From: Wenjunlia tyrosinilytica
GTDB taxonomy: Bacteria; Actinomycetota; Actinomycetes; Streptomycetales; Streptomycetaceae
Assembly (NCBI RefSeq): GCF_014646055.1
Contig: NZ_BMMS01000018.1
Span: forward strand, 62,001 to 126,000
Length of the DNA stretch: 64,000 nt
Direction: 5' to 3'
A model generated the notes under the pieces. The model searched no databases, was not told the origin of the DNA, and was given only the letters and a program-made list of their open reading frames with translations. Shown here in pieces: positions 8,359 through 17,424 of the stretch (positions are counted from its first letter, which is position 1; each line of letters starts with the position of its first letter). A program made the translations under genes and the position numbers.

Positions 8359-8469
8359 GGATCCCCAGCCCGATCCCCCGCCCGATCCCCTCAGCCCGAT
8401 CCCCTCAGCGCGATCCCCCAGCGCTATCCCCCCAGCACGATCCCCTCAGCACGATCCCCTCAGCGGTAC
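8359..8469. repeat. Degenerate tandem repeat around CGATCCCCTCAG
   Basis: About eight imperfect copies of a 12-14 bp unit (CGATCCCCTCAGC and variants) lie between the sulfur operon promoter and the downstream end of the GNAT gene. The 8174-8515 stretch holds this repeat, the presumed sulfur promoter and no gene. Confidence 0.7.
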
Positions 8470-8515
8470 CTCCTCGGCGGGACCCCCGGAGCGTGACCCG
8501 CAGAGCGGGACCCCC

Positions 8516-9103
8516 TCAGCGGGCGCCCGGCCACGGGCCGGGCGTGGGGCCCACCGTTTCCGGACGGGTGCGGGCGTCGTAGATCCGCATGCCCCGGCGC
8601 TCGTAGTTCCCCAGGGCCGCGGGGCCGTCCAGCGAGCAGGTGTGCACCCACACCCGGGTGGTCACCCGCCGACCGGTGTGGCGTTCCGCGAGGTCCCAGG
8701 CGCGGGCCAGGCCGAACGAGAGCAGATGGCCGCCGAGGCCCCGGCCGGTGAACGAGGGCAGCAGGCCGAAGTAGGCGATCTCCACCGTGGCGCCGTCCTG
8801 CGCGTCGAGCTCCACGAATCCCGCCGGTGTGCCGCGTACGTAAAGCACCCAGGTCTCCGAGCCCGCCCGGCCCAGCCACTCCTCCCACTGCCGGTGACTC
8901 CAGGGCAGCCGGTCGGTCCAGTGGTGGTCGCCACCGACCGCGGTATAGAGGAACCGGCTGAATTCGGGCGAGGCGATCTCGGCTCGCAGGATGTCCGTCC
9001 CACTCTCCGGACCGGGTGCGGCGGAGGGGGAGAGGTCGCCGGGGGAGGTCTGCTCGAGAAACCAGGTGGTCACGTCGACGGCGGGGGCGTTCGGGGCGTT
9101 CAT
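8516..9103 (-). CDS. GNAT family N-acetyltransferase
   Basis: A 195-aa cytoplasmic acetyltransferase. The GNAT core is clear: VEIAYFGLLPSFTGRGLGG forms the acetyl-CoA pyrophosphate-binding motif A (about residues 108-127), followed by a helix and an NYERRGM motif B. The substrate is unknown. The ATG at 9103 is chosen over a TTG at 9115. The start overlaps the stop of a possible small gene as ATGA, which could mean translational coupling. Confidence 0.88.
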   Translation of the reverse strand: MNAPNAPAVDVTTWFLEQTSPGDLSPSAAPGPESGTDILRAEIASPEFSRFLYTAVGGDHHWTDRLPWSHRQWEEWLGRAGSETWVLYVRGTPAGFVELDAQDGATVEIAYFGLLPSFTGRGLGGHLLSFGLARAWDLAERHTGRRVTTRVWVHTCSLDGPAALGNYERRGMRIYDARTRPETVGPTPGPWPGAR

Positions 9104-9345
9104 GCGGCGACCCAATCACGGGTGGCGCCCTCCGCCCATTCGCGACGGCGGCAGCGGTCACACGAGACGGGCGCCACCGCGTGCCGATGGCACGCACACC
9201 CCACGGTCGGGAACGCGGCCCGCGAGCGGTTCGGTACGGCAACGCGCTCGTGTCCAAAGCCTGGACGCTGATTCAAAGTGACGCTGATTCCAAGTAATGA
9301 ACCGAGGCGAGGAACGAACGGGCACAAGCGGTCAGAGGCGGTCAC
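9100..9345 (-). CDS. Possible small Cys/His-rich protein upstream of the GNAT gene
   Basis: This is an open frame of up to 81 codons from a GTG at 9345. It ends in an ATGA overlap with the GNAT start. Its C-terminal part has a cluster of Cys and His (CACHRH, then SCDRC) that could bind zinc. The upstream part has a TTA codon and no good ribosome binding site, so a shorter product or no gene at all is possible. The rest of the 9104-9429 spacer shows nothing else. Confidence 0.3.
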   Translation of the reverse strand: MTASDRLCPFVPRLGSLLGISVTLNQRPGFGHERVAVPNRSRAAFPTVGCACHRHAVAPVSCDRCRRREWAEGATRDWVAA

Positions 9346-9429
9346 AGGCGCGTGCCACCCGGGTGGCTCTGCCGGAGCGAAGATCGGGCAGAGTTGGGGG
9401 CACGCCGTTCACCCCCGGAAAGGCACCTC

Positions 9430-10389
9430 ATGACCCTCAGCAGGCCCATTGCCGTCCTCGGAGAGGCCGTCGCCGATGCCTTCGTCGAACCCGGCCGCAG
9501 CGAGGCGGGTGAACTGGCGCTGCGCGTCCTCCCCGGCGGCGGCCCTGCCAACACCGCCGTGGCGCTCGCCCGCCTCGGCACCCCCACCCGGTTCCTCGGG
9601 CGGCTGTCCAACGACGTGTTCGGCCGCCTCTTCCGGGCCCACCTCACCGAGTCCGGGGTCGACCTGACCGGCTGCCCGGAGGCCGCCGAGCCCAGCACCC
9701 TGGCGGTGGCCGACATCGACGAGCGGGGCCATGCCCGCTACTCGTTCCACGCCGAGGGGACCGCCGACTGGCAGTGGACCCGCCCCGAGCTCCAGCAGGG
9801 CATGCCGCAGGACGCCGTCTGCGTGCACACCGGCTCACTGGCGCTCGTGCGCGAGCCGGGCGGGACGCGCGTGGAGGAGATGCTCGCCGAGGTCCGCACC
9901 CGGGCGACTGTCTCGATAGACCCCAATGTCCGTCTGCACCTCGTACCCCCGGACGTCTACCGCACGGCCCTGCCCCGGTGGTGCGCCGTCGCCGACATCC
10001 TGCGCCTCAGCGACGACGACCTGGCCCAGATCCGCCCCGGTATGCCGGTGGAGGAGGCGTGCGACACCTGGCACGCGGCCGGGGTGGGCCTGGTGGTGAT
10101 CACCCGCGGTCGGCACGGCGCCGTGGCGTCGCTGGCCGGGGAACGGGTCCGGGTGCCCGCGCCCAAGGTCGAGACGGTGGACTCGGTCGGCGCGGGCGAC
10201 GCGTTCACCGCGGGGCTGCTGCACTGGCTGCACGCCCATGGCCGCCTCGGCGGGCGCCTCGACGGGCTCACCATCGACGAGGTGCGCGAGGCGGCGACCC
10301 TGGCGGCGAAGGTCGCCGCCCTCACCTGCTCGGTCAGCGGGGCGAACCCGCCGTACGCCGAGCAGCTCGACGGCATGCCGGTCGGCTAG
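9430..10389 (+). CDS. PfkB-family carbohydrate kinase (fructokinase-like)
   Basis: A 319-aa ribokinase/fructokinase-type sugar kinase. The N-terminal PGGGPANTAVALARLG is the first PfkB signature and substrate loop. DSVGAGDAFTAGLL, about residue 255, is the second signature with the catalytic Asp and the anion hole. The ATG at 9430 has GGAAAGG upstream. It is a single gene convergent with the acyl-CoA dehydrogenase. The exact sugar is not determined. Confidence 0.92.
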   Translation: MTLSRPIAVLGEAVADAFVEPGRSEAGELALRVLPGGGPANTAVALARLGTPTRFLGRLSNDVFGRLFRAHLTESGVDLTGCPEAAEPSTLAVADIDERGHARYSFHAEGTADWQWTRPELQQGMPQDAVCVHTGSLALVREPGGTRVEEMLAEVRTRATVSIDPNVRLHLVPPDVYRTALPRWCAVADILRLSDDDLAQIRPGMPVEEACDTWHAAGVGLVVITRGRHGAVASLAGERVRVPAPKVETVDSVGAGDAFTAGLLHWLHAHGRLGGRLDGLTIDEVREAATLAAKVAALTCSVSGANPPYAEQLDGMPVG

Positions 10390-10425
10390 AGCGCGGTCGC
10401 GGGCCCGCTGCGGGGCGGCGTTCCG

Positions 10426-12063
10426 CTACAGGTCGACCTTCGCCCGGTTGACGATGCCGCTCAGGTCCAGGCTGCCCGGAAGCGTTCCGAACGCCGAGCC
10501 CCAGTCCCCGGCGAGGCGTGAGGCGCAGAAGGCGTCCGAGACCTCGGGGGGCGCGAACCGCACGAGCAGCGACCCCTGGAGCACCAGCGCCATCCGCTCC
10601 ACCAGCCGCCGGGCCCTGGCCTCGATGCCGTCGAGGTCGGCCAGCTCGGTGAGCATGTCCTTGATCGCCGCGTCGAGGCGGTGGTCGGCTCCGCGGGCCC
10701 GGCCGACCTCGGTCAGGAAGGCGTTGAGCGACTGCGGCTCGCGCTGGATGGCGCGCAGCACATCGAGGGCGTTGACGTTGCCCGAGCCCTCCCAGACGGA
10801 GTTCAGCGGCGCCTCGCGGTAGAGCCTGGGCATGCCGGACTCCTCCACGTAGCCGTTCCCGCCCAGGCACTCCAGCGCCTCGGCGGCGAGCGGAGCGCAG
10901 CGCTTGGTCACCCAGTACTTGGAGACGGCCACGGCCAGGCGGCGGAAGTGCCGCTCCTGCTCGCTGTCGTCGTCGAACGCGGCGGCCAGGCGCAGAGCGG
11001 TCGTGGCGGCGGCCTCGGACTCCACGGCCAGGTCGGCCAGCACATTGCGCATGAGCGGCTTGTCGATGAGCGGGCCGCCGAAGGCGCTGCGGTGGGCCGT
11101 GTGGTGGATCGCCTGCGCCACGGCCCGGCGCATCAGCGCGGCGGACCCCAGCACGCAGTCGAGGCGGGTGGCCGACACCATCTCGATGATCGTGGCGACG
11201 CCTCGCCCCTCCTCGCCGACGCGGCGCACCCAGGTGCCGTCGAACTCCACCTCGGAGGAGGCGTTCGAGCGGTTGCCGAGCTTGTCCTTCAGGCGCTGGA
11301 TCCGGAAGACATTGCGGGTGCCGTCCTCCAGGACACGGGGCAGAAGGAAACACGTGAGGCCGCCCGGGGCCTGCCCCAGCACCAGGAAGACATCCGACAT
11401 CGGAGCGGAGCAGAACCACTTGTGACCCGTCAGCAGGTACTCGCCCTCGGCCGCCAGCGGCTCGGCCCGCGTGGTGTTGGCCCGGACGTCGGAGCCGCCC
11501 TGCTTCTCCGTCATGCCCATCCCGGCCAGGCATCCGGCCTTCTGCGAGGCGGGCCTGAGGTCCTGGACGTAGACGCGGGAGGTCAGCAGGGGTTCCCACT
11601 GCCGGGCCAGCTCCGGTTCGGCGCGCAGGGCCGGTACGGCGGCGTGGGTCATCGACAGTGGACAGGCATGACCGGCTTCGGCCTGGGTCCAGACGATGAA
11701 CGAGGCCGCGCGTCGCAGATGCCCTCCCGGACGGGTCCACGCGTCGCCGGTCAGTCCCTTGGACACCGAGTGGCCGAGGAGCCGGTGCCAGGCGGGGTGG
11801 AAGTCCACCTCGTCGACGCGGTTGCCGTAGCGGTCGTGGGTGCGGAGCACCGGTTCGTGCCGGTTCGCGTCCTCACCCCACCGTTGAGCCTGCGCGGACC
11901 CCGCCGAGTGCCCCAGATCGCTCAGATCGCGGAAGAGTTCCTCGTGCAGTTCGGGCGCGGCGTGGCGCCGCACCCCCTCGGTCAGCGCCGCGTCCGAGGA
12001 GAAGACGTCGTACCCGACGAGCGGCACTGCCTGGTTGGTCACGGTGTGAGTGGGAGGCGTCAT
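10426..12063 (-). CDS. AidB-like acyl-CoA dehydrogenase family protein
   Basis: A 545-aa flavoprotein of the acyl-CoA dehydrogenase family. The length, the GGNGYVEESGMPRLYREAP stretch and the VWEGSGNVNALD motif are typical of the AidB (alkylation-response) branch. Family members bind FAD, and E. coli AidB also binds DNA, but a repair role here is unproven. The frame stays open far upstream, through the antisense of the next gene, but the ATG at 12063 is the credible start. It is divergent from the YihY gene with only 18 bp between the annotated starts. Confidence 0.9.
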   Translation of the reverse strand: MTPPTHTVTNQAVPLVGYDVFSSDAALTEGVRRHAAPELHEELFRDLSDLGHSAGSAQAQRWGEDANRHEPVLRTHDRYGNRVDEVDFHPAWHRLLGHSVSKGLTGDAWTRPGGHLRRAASFIVWTQAEAGHACPLSMTHAAVPALRAEPELARQWEPLLTSRVYVQDLRPASQKAGCLAGMGMTEKQGGSDVRANTTRAEPLAAEGEYLLTGHKWFCSAPMSDVFLVLGQAPGGLTCFLLPRVLEDGTRNVFRIQRLKDKLGNRSNASSEVEFDGTWVRRVGEEGRGVATIIEMVSATRLDCVLGSAALMRRAVAQAIHHTAHRSAFGGPLIDKPLMRNVLADLAVESEAAATTALRLAAAFDDDSEQERHFRRLAVAVSKYWVTKRCAPLAAEALECLGGNGYVEESGMPRLYREAPLNSVWEGSGNVNALDVLRAIQREPQSLNAFLTEVGRARGADHRLDAAIKDMLTELADLDGIEARARRLVERMALVLQGSLLVRFAPPEVSDAFCASRLAGDWGSAFGTLPGSLDLSGIVNRAKVDL

Positions 12064-12081
12064 GGAAGATACGGTAAGTAG

Positions 12082-13266
12082 GTGCAAGCAGCAGGCGAAA
12101 CACCTGGGGGGAAGACTCCCAAGCACCGGGCCACGCGAAACCGGCTCCCGGGGCGAATCAGGCGGGTGAGGATCGCCACGCGTGGCGTTTCCGTTCGTAG
12201 GATCGTCTGGCTGCTGTTGAAGGACACGGTGAACTCCTGCATGGAGTACCGGGTCACCGGTTTGGCGGCGGAGGCCGCGTTTTTCACGCTGTTGTCGTTG
12301 CCGCCGTTGCTGCTGAGCCTCGTGGGTGCTCTGGGGTATCTCGACACGATCATCGGGACCGACACCATCGACCACATCCGGTCGAACATCCTCACCGCCT
12401 CGGGGAAGGTCCTGTCCGCGCAGGGTGTGGACCAGTTGGTGCGGCCGCTGCTCAAGAGCGCCTTCGGCGGGGGACGGCCCGACCTGATCTCGATCGGCTT
12501 CGTCATCGCGCTGTGGTCGGGATCGCGGGCGCTGAACGTGTTCGTCGACACCATCACGATCATGTACGGGCTGGAGGGGCGGCGGGGGATCGTCAAGACG
12601 CGGCTGCTGTCGTTCATGCTCTACGTGATCGCCCTGGTCATCGGGGCGGTGGTGCTGCCGCTTATGGTGGTGGGGCCCGACGCGGTGGTCCATCTCCTGC
12701 CGTTCAGCGCGGGGGCGGTACATGTCCTGTACTGGCCCGTGGTGCTGGTGTTGTCGGTGGTGTTCCTGACGACGCTGTACCACGTATCGGTGCCGGTGCG
12801 GACGCCGTGGCAGGAGGACATCCCCGGGGCGCTGGTGGCGCTGCTGATGTGGGTGGTCGGCAGTGTGGTGCTGAGGATCTATCTCACCCGTACGGTGGAA
12901 GGGCCGTCGCTGTACGGATCGCTGGCGGCGCCGGTGGCGGTGCTGCTGTGGATCGGTGTGTCGGCGTTCGCGGTGCTGGTGGGGGCCGCGGTGAACGCTT
13001 CCATCGACCGGGTGTGGCCGTCGCTGGCGACGGCCGCCGCTCGCGAGGAGAACGCGCTGGCCGCGGAGAAGGCGGCCGCCGCCGTGGTCGCGCAGGCCGC
13101 CGCCCGGCGGCGGGCGGCGGAGGAGGGCGAGGAGTACGAGGCGGAGGATCCGCCGGCGGAGTTCCCGGAACGGTGGGCCCATTTCTTGCCGCCGGACGAT
13201 TTCCGGGCGCATTTGCGCACGAAGAACGGCTCGAAGCGCCCCTCGGAGGGTGAGCCGGAAGAGTGA
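12082..13266 (+). CDS. YihY/virulence factor BrkB family membrane protein
   Basis: A 394-aa integral membrane protein with six predicted hydrophobic segments between about residues 60 and 315. It has the family's early EAAFFTLLSLPP motif and a charged Ala/Glu-rich C-terminal tail. The GTG at 12082 lacks a good ribosome binding site. An in-frame GTG at 12166 would give 366 aa and leave a more normal promoter gap, so the start is uncertain. The molecular function of the family is unknown (proposed envelope or transport role). Confidence 0.88.
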   Translation: MQAAGETPGGKTPKHRATRNRLPGRIRRVRIATRGVSVRRIVWLLLKDTVNSCMEYRVTGLAAEAAFFTLLSLPPLLLSLVGALGYLDTIIGTDTIDHIRSNILTASGKVLSAQGVDQLVRPLLKSAFGGGRPDLISIGFVIALWSGSRALNVFVDTITIMYGLEGRRGIVKTRLLSFMLYVIALVIGAVVLPLMVVGPDAVVHLLPFSAGAVHVLYWPVVLVLSVVFLTTLYHVSVPVRTPWQEDIPGALVALLMWVVGSVVLRIYLTRTVEGPSLYGSLAAPVAVLLWIGVSAFAVLVGAAVNASIDRVWPSLATAAAREENALAAEKAAAAVVAQAAARRRAAEEGEEYEAEDPPAEFPERWAHFLPPDDFRAHLRTKNGSKRPSEGEPEE

Positions 13267-13429
13267 TCCCCGCTGTGGTGACGGTTGGGCCGGTGGGCTG
13301 CGATTGGTCCGCGCGAGCCCGTGGCATCAGCGCGAATATTCAGTGGCGGGCCCCGGCCCGCGCCGCTAGCGTTTCCTCCGCCGCGCGGCCGAATGCCGCG
13401 TGCCCATGGGAGATCCGGAGGTGAGGAGA

Positions 13430-13501
13430 ATGGCCGTCATGACGATGCCCGCTGCCCGCGTGCAGCACACATTCCTCTCCATCCTCCCGGTCTCCGGCTG
13501 A
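13430..13501 (+). CDS. Possible 23-aa upstream peptide before rsgA
   Basis: A short frame preceded by GGAGGTGAGGAG ends 55 nt before the rsgA start. It has no recognisable family. The 13267-13556 spacer shows only this frame and a possible -10 (TAGCGT) near 13370. It could be a regulatory leader peptide or a chance frame. Confidence 0.25.
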   Translation: MAVMTMPAARVQHTFLSILPVSG

Positions 13502-13556
13502 CTTCCCGCGCGTCTTCGCGACAACAGCTGGGGCCACCTTCGAAGGGTCATCCACG

Positions 13557-14687
13557 TTGTCCGTCCTTCCCGAGATCCCGCACACCCTCGCCGACTACGG
13601 CTGGGACAGCGCTTTCGCCGAAGACTTCTCGCTCCACCACTGCCACCGCACCACCGATCTCATACCCGGCCGCATCATCCGGGTCGACCGCGGCCGCTGC
13701 GACGTCGTGATCAGCACCCGCCGGAGCACCAGTTCGGACACAAGCACCGCCCCGGTCACCGTCGTCCCCGCCGACATCGCACCGGTGCACACCTCCGACC
13801 CCATGGAATGGGCCTGCACCGGCGACTGGGTCGCCCTCGACCCACCCTCCGCCAACACCCTCGCCACCGTCCGCGCCCTGCTCCCGCGCCGCACCGCCAT
13901 GGTCCGCTCCACCTCCTCCAAACGGTCCGAGGGCCAGGTACTGGCGGCCAATGTCGACCACGTGGTCGTCGCCGTCTGCCTCGCCACCCAGCCCGACCTC
14001 GGCAGGCTCGAGCGGTTTCTCGCCCTCGCCTGGGAGAGCGGTGCCCAGCCGCTCGTCGTACTGACCAAGGCCGACCTCGCCACCGACGCCGAATATGTCA
14101 GGGCGGACACCGAGGCCGCCGCTCCCGGCGTCCAGGTACTCGTCGTCAGTTCCGAGACCGGCGAGGGAATCGACGTCCTGTCAGCCGTCCTGGCCGGCAG
14201 CACGTCCGTCCTCATCGGGCGATCCGGCGCGGGCAAGTCCACCCTCGCCAATACCCTCCTCGGCCAGGAGGTCCAGGAGGTCAACCACACCCGCGACAGC
14301 GACGGCAAGGGCCGCCACACCACCGTTGCCCGCGATCTGCTTCCCCTGCCCTTCGGCGGGGTCCTGATCGACACACCGGGCCTTCGCGGTGTGGGCCTGT
14401 GGGACGCCGAGTCCGGACTCCAGCAGGTGTTCTCCGAGATCGAGGAACTGGCGCAGGAATGCCGTTTCCACGACTGCGCCCACAACCGCGAGCCCGGTTG
14501 CGCGGTGCTCAACGCGGTGGAGGACGGCGCCCTCACCGTCCGCCGCCTGGAGAGCTACCGCAAACTCCTCCGGGAGAACGCCTGGATCGCCTCGCGCACG
14601 GACGCGAGGCTGCGTGCCGAGCGGCTGCGGCACTGGAAGATGATCCACAAATCGGTGCGCGACTCGGGTGTCACCCGTCGGCGGTGA
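13557..14687 (+). CDS. rsgA: Ribosome small-subunit-dependent GTPase A
   Basis: RsgA (YjeQ) is a circularly permuted GTPase that assists late 30S subunit maturation. In the 376-aa protein the G4 motif (TKAD) comes before the P-loop GRSGAGKST and DTPGL, as expected of the permuted order. A C-terminal zinc knuckle CRFHDCAHNREPGC follows. The start is TTG at 13557 with AAGGG upstream. It appears monocistronic. Confidence 0.95.
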   Translation: MSVLPEIPHTLADYGWDSAFAEDFSLHHCHRTTDLIPGRIIRVDRGRCDVVISTRRSTSSDTSTAPVTVVPADIAPVHTSDPMEWACTGDWVALDPPSANTLATVRALLPRRTAMVRSTSSKRSEGQVLAANVDHVVVAVCLATQPDLGRLERFLALAWESGAQPLVVLTKADLATDAEYVRADTEAAAPGVQVLVVSSETGEGIDVLSAVLAGSTSVLIGRSGAGKSTLANTLLGQEVQEVNHTRDSDGKGRHTTVARDLLPLPFGGVLIDTPGLRGVGLWDAESGLQQVFSEIEELAQECRFHDCAHNREPGCAVLNAVEDGALTVRRLESYRKLLRENAWIASRTDARLRAERLRHWKMIHKSVRDSGVTRRR

Positions 14688-14727
14688 GTCCCGCCGCCGA
14701 CACGCAGCCGCCGACACGCAGCCGCCG

Positions 14728-14853
14728 TCACCCGATGTGCGGGGGGCGGCGGCGACGCCCGTGAAGCGGGCTGCCCTCGTGCCAGAAGGTGTAGATCACA
14801 CTGCCGGCGCCGAGCGCGACGATGACGACTCCGAGGACGAACGTGGCGACCAA
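14728..14853 (-). CDS. 41-aa single-pass membrane protein
   Basis: A tiny protein: one hydrophobic segment (VATFVLGVVIVALGAGSVIY) followed by a basic Arg-rich tail. The TTG start at 14853 has a perfect AGGAGG six nt upstream, which argues that it is really translated. Function unknown. It is transcribed away from the sugar-uptake operon. Confidence 0.6.
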   Translation of the reverse strand: MVATFVLGVVIVALGAGSVIYTFWHEGSPLHGRRRRPPHIG

Positions 14854-15030
14854 GGTGCCCTCCTGCGGGCGACGCCGGGCACGGTGGGGAACGGGCCCGT
14901 CACGGATGGTGTATGCCGGTGATGTGCCCTTGGCGCGCAGCCCCCACACGCCTTGACGGGAAACAGAAGTGGAGCACGCCATTCCGCTCCCCGTTATGAA
15001 GCCGAGACAGTCGTGATCTCCAGTCGTCCC

Positions 15031-15059
15031 TTGACAGTGGTTCGGCGCCCACCCCATTG
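15031..15059 (+). promoter_or_regulatory. Promoter of the beta-glucoside uptake operon
   Basis: A consensus -35 TTGACA lies at 15031-15036. A -10-like CATTG/CATTGT lies 17-18 bp downstream, directly abutting the LacI-type operator at 15060. Binding of the repressor would block RNA polymerase. Confidence 0.6.
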
Positions 15060-15073
15060 TGAGAGCGCTCTCA
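15060..15073. promoter_or_regulatory. LacI-family operator (CebR-box-like)
   Basis: TGAGAGCGCTCTCA is a perfect 14-bp palindrome that differs from the CebR box TGGGAGCGCTCCCA by two symmetric changes. It lies 44 bp before the binding-protein ATG and overlaps the -10/+1 region. A matching site precedes the repressor gene at 21077. Confidence 0.85.
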
Positions 15074-15117
15074 AAACGAGACACACACTGTTCACAAGTT
15101 GAACATCAGGAGGACGC

Positions 15118-16401
15118 ATGGGCACGACGCGGATCGTGCGCGGGGCCAGGATCTTCGCGACGTGCGGCGCGGCGGCGCTGGTGCTGACCGCTTGCGGCTC
15201 GAACTCTGGCTCCGGCGGCGGCGACATCACACTCACAGTCGCGGACTTCGGCGGCTTCGGCTACGACAAGCTCATCAAGGACTACGAGAAGAGCCACCCC
15301 GGCATCAAGGTCAAGGAGAAGGTGGCTCAGTTCGACCCCCACCACCAGCAGTTGAGCACTCAGCTCGCCGCGGGCGCCGGAGCCGCCGACGTCGTGGCGA
15401 TAGAAGAGGGCTACCTGCCCAAGTTCCGCCAGTCCAAGGACAAGTTCGTCAACCTCGCCGACCACGGGGCCGACAAGCTCAAGGACCGGTGGCTGCCCTG
15501 GAAGTGGGAGCAGGGGGTCACCGACAACGGCAAGTACGTCCTCGGCTACGGCACCGACATCGGCTCCCTGGCGATGTGCTACAACACCGAGCTGTTCAAG
15601 AAGGCCGGTCTGCCCACGGACCGGGACAAGGTTTCCGCCCTGTGGACGACGTGGGACGACTACCTCGGCGTCGGGCACAAGTTCGTCCGCAAGGTCAAGG
15701 GCGCCGGCTGGTACGACACCGACCAGAACCTGTTCACCGCGATCATGAACCAGACCCAGTACGGGTTCTTCGACCAGGACGACAAGTTCATCGGCGACAC
15801 CAACCCCAAGGTCAAGGAGGCGTTCCTGCAAGCCGGCAAGGACGCCAAGAAGCTCTCGGCCAAGCTGCTCGCCTTCTCGCCGCAGTGGAGCGCCGGGATC
15901 AAGAAGGGCGCCATGGCGACGATCCCGTGCCCGTCCTGGATGAACGGCCTGATCGAGACCGCGGCCGGCAAGGAGAACTCCGGGAAGTGGGACATCGCCA
16001 AGCTCCCCGGCGACGGCGGTAACTGGGGCGGTTCCTTCCTGACCGTTCCCAAGCAGGGCAAGCACCCGAAGGAGGCCGCGGAGCTGGCCGCGTGGCTGAC
16101 CGCCCCGGAGCAGGAGAAGCGCCTGTTCGCCGAGGTCGGCGCGCTGCCGTCGCAGCCGGCGCTGCTGAAGGACCCCGCGATCCTCGGCAAGACGCGGCCG
16201 TTCTTCAACAACGCTCCCGTGGGCAAGATCTACGGCGATTCGGCCACCGCGCTCCAGCCCAACTACCGCGGCTCGCGTGACGGTGACATCCGCCCCGGCT
16301 TCAGCAACGCCCTGATCCGCGTCGAGCAGGGCAAGCAGTCGCCAGAGGCATCGTTCAACCAGGCGATCAAGGAAGCCAAGAAGGCCCTCAAGCTCGGGTA
16401 A
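15118..16401 (+). CDS. CebE-like sugar-binding lipoprotein (cellobiose/beta-glucoside ABC importer)
   Basis: A 427-aa CUT1-family extracellular solute-binding protein. The signal peptide ends in lipobox LTAC (Cys26). The DVVAIEEGYLPKF and DRWLPWKWEQG stretches resemble those of CebE-type cellobiose-binding proteins. The ATG at 15118 has AGGAGG seven nt upstream. It is the first gene of an operon with two permeases and a GH1 beta-glucosidase, so cellobiose or a related beta-glucoside is the likely ligand. No ATPase gene is present. In Streptomyces such importers share MsiK, encoded elsewhere. Confidence 0.92.
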   Translation: MGTTRIVRGARIFATCGAAALVLTACGSNSGSGGGDITLTVADFGGFGYDKLIKDYEKSHPGIKVKEKVAQFDPHHQQLSTQLAAGAGAADVVAIEEGYLPKFRQSKDKFVNLADHGADKLKDRWLPWKWEQGVTDNGKYVLGYGTDIGSLAMCYNTELFKKAGLPTDRDKVSALWTTWDDYLGVGHKFVRKVKGAGWYDTDQNLFTAIMNQTQYGFFDQDDKFIGDTNPKVKEAFLQAGKDAKKLSAKLLAFSPQWSAGIKKGAMATIPCPSWMNGLIETAAGKENSGKWDIAKLPGDGGNWGGSFLTVPKQGKHPKEAAELAAWLTAPEQEKRLFAEVGALPSQPALLKDPAILGKTRPFFNNAPVGKIYGDSATALQPNYRGSRDGDIRPGFSNALIRVEQGKQSPEASFNQAIKEAKKALKLG

Positions 16402-16431
16402 TCCCCGGCACCGGATGACAGGGAAGTGACG

Positions 16432-17409
16432 ATGGCGGTGCAGACCGCTGAGAAGGCCCCGCCCGCGCCGAAGAGGAGCGCGGGCGGGGCACCGGAGAAG
16501 CGAGGCAGGAAGCGGGCCTTCGGCTTCGACCGCAAGGTCACGCCGTACTTGTTCGTCATCCCGTTCTTCGTCGTGTTCGGCGTCTTCGGGCTCTATCCCA
16601 TCCTCTACACGTTCTGGGTGTCGCTGCACGACTGGCACCTGGTCAACGGCGAACTCGGCTTCGTGGGCCTGGACAACTTCACCGAGCTGTTCCACGACCC
16701 CGACTTCTACCGGGCGTTGCGCAACACGCTCAGCATCTTCGTCATTTCCACCTTCCCGCAGCTGCTGTTCGCGCTCGGCATCGCGTGGATGCTGGACACG
16801 AAGCTGCGGGCCCGTTCGTTCTGGCGCTCGGCGGTGCTCGTTCCCAACGTGGTCTCGATCGTCGCCGTGGGAGTCGTGTTCTCCCAGATGTTCGCGCCGA
16901 GCGACTGGAGCGTGAGCAACTGGCTGCTCTCGCTGGTCGGCCTCGGCGCGGTCGACTGGCCCGCCAACGTCTGGTCCTCGCACCTGGCCATCAGCGTCAT
17001 GGTGATCTGGCGCTGGACCGGCTACAACGCGCTGATCTACCTGGCCGCGATGCAGGCGGTCCCACGTGAGCTCTACGAGTCCGCCGAGCTCGACGGCGCG
17101 AGCCGCTGGACGACGTTCTGGAGCGTGACCGTCCCGTCGATCCGGCCGACGATCGTCTTCACCGTCGTCATCTCGACCATCGGCGGGCTCCAACTCTTCA
17201 CCGAGCCCCTGCTCTTCGGCGGTGTCAACGGCCAGGAGGGCGGCAGCGACCACCAGTTCCAGACGCTGACGCTCCTGCTCTACAAGTACGCCTTCGTCCA
17301 GCAGAACTCGGGCTACGCCTCCGCCATCTCCTGGGTGCTGTTCCTGCTGATCGCACTGATGGCCGTCGTCAACCTGCTGCTCGTGCGGCGCATCTCGTCC
17401 ACCCGCTGA
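16432..17409 (+). CDS. Sugar ABC transporter permease (CebF-like)
   Basis: A 325-aa inner-membrane permease of the MalF/CUT1 class. A Lys-rich N-terminal tail leads to six membrane segments. The EAA loop, ELYESAELDGASRWTTFWSV, would contact the ATPase. The ATG at 16432 follows AGGGAAG; a GTG six bases earlier is an alternative. It lies 30 bp after the binding protein. Confidence 0.93.
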   Translation: MAVQTAEKAPPAPKRSAGGAPEKRGRKRAFGFDRKVTPYLFVIPFFVVFGVFGLYPILYTFWVSLHDWHLVNGELGFVGLDNFTELFHDPDFYRALRNTLSIFVISTFPQLLFALGIAWMLDTKLRARSFWRSAVLVPNVVSIVAVGVVFSQMFAPSDWSVSNWLLSLVGLGAVDWPANVWSSHLAISVMVIWRWTGYNALIYLAAMQAVPRELYESAELDGASRWTTFWSVTVPSIRPTIVFTVVISTIGGLQLFTEPLLFGGVNGQEGGSDHQFQTLTLLLYKYAFVQQNSGYASAISWVLFLLIALMAVVNLLLVRRISSTR

Positions 17410-17424
17410 GAGGGCTCGTCTCCC

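Noticed and set aside
8359-8469. CRISPR-like array
   Set aside because: Units are 12-14 bp, directly adjacent and degenerate, with no unique spacers.
6091-8496. Open plus-strand frame of 801 codons across sir
   Set aside because: Antisense to sulfite reductase and its leader region; no family features.
10426-13212. Open minus-strand frame of 928 codons
   Set aside because: The upstream part is antisense to the YihY gene; homology to the acyl-CoA dehydrogenase begins at the ATG at 12063.
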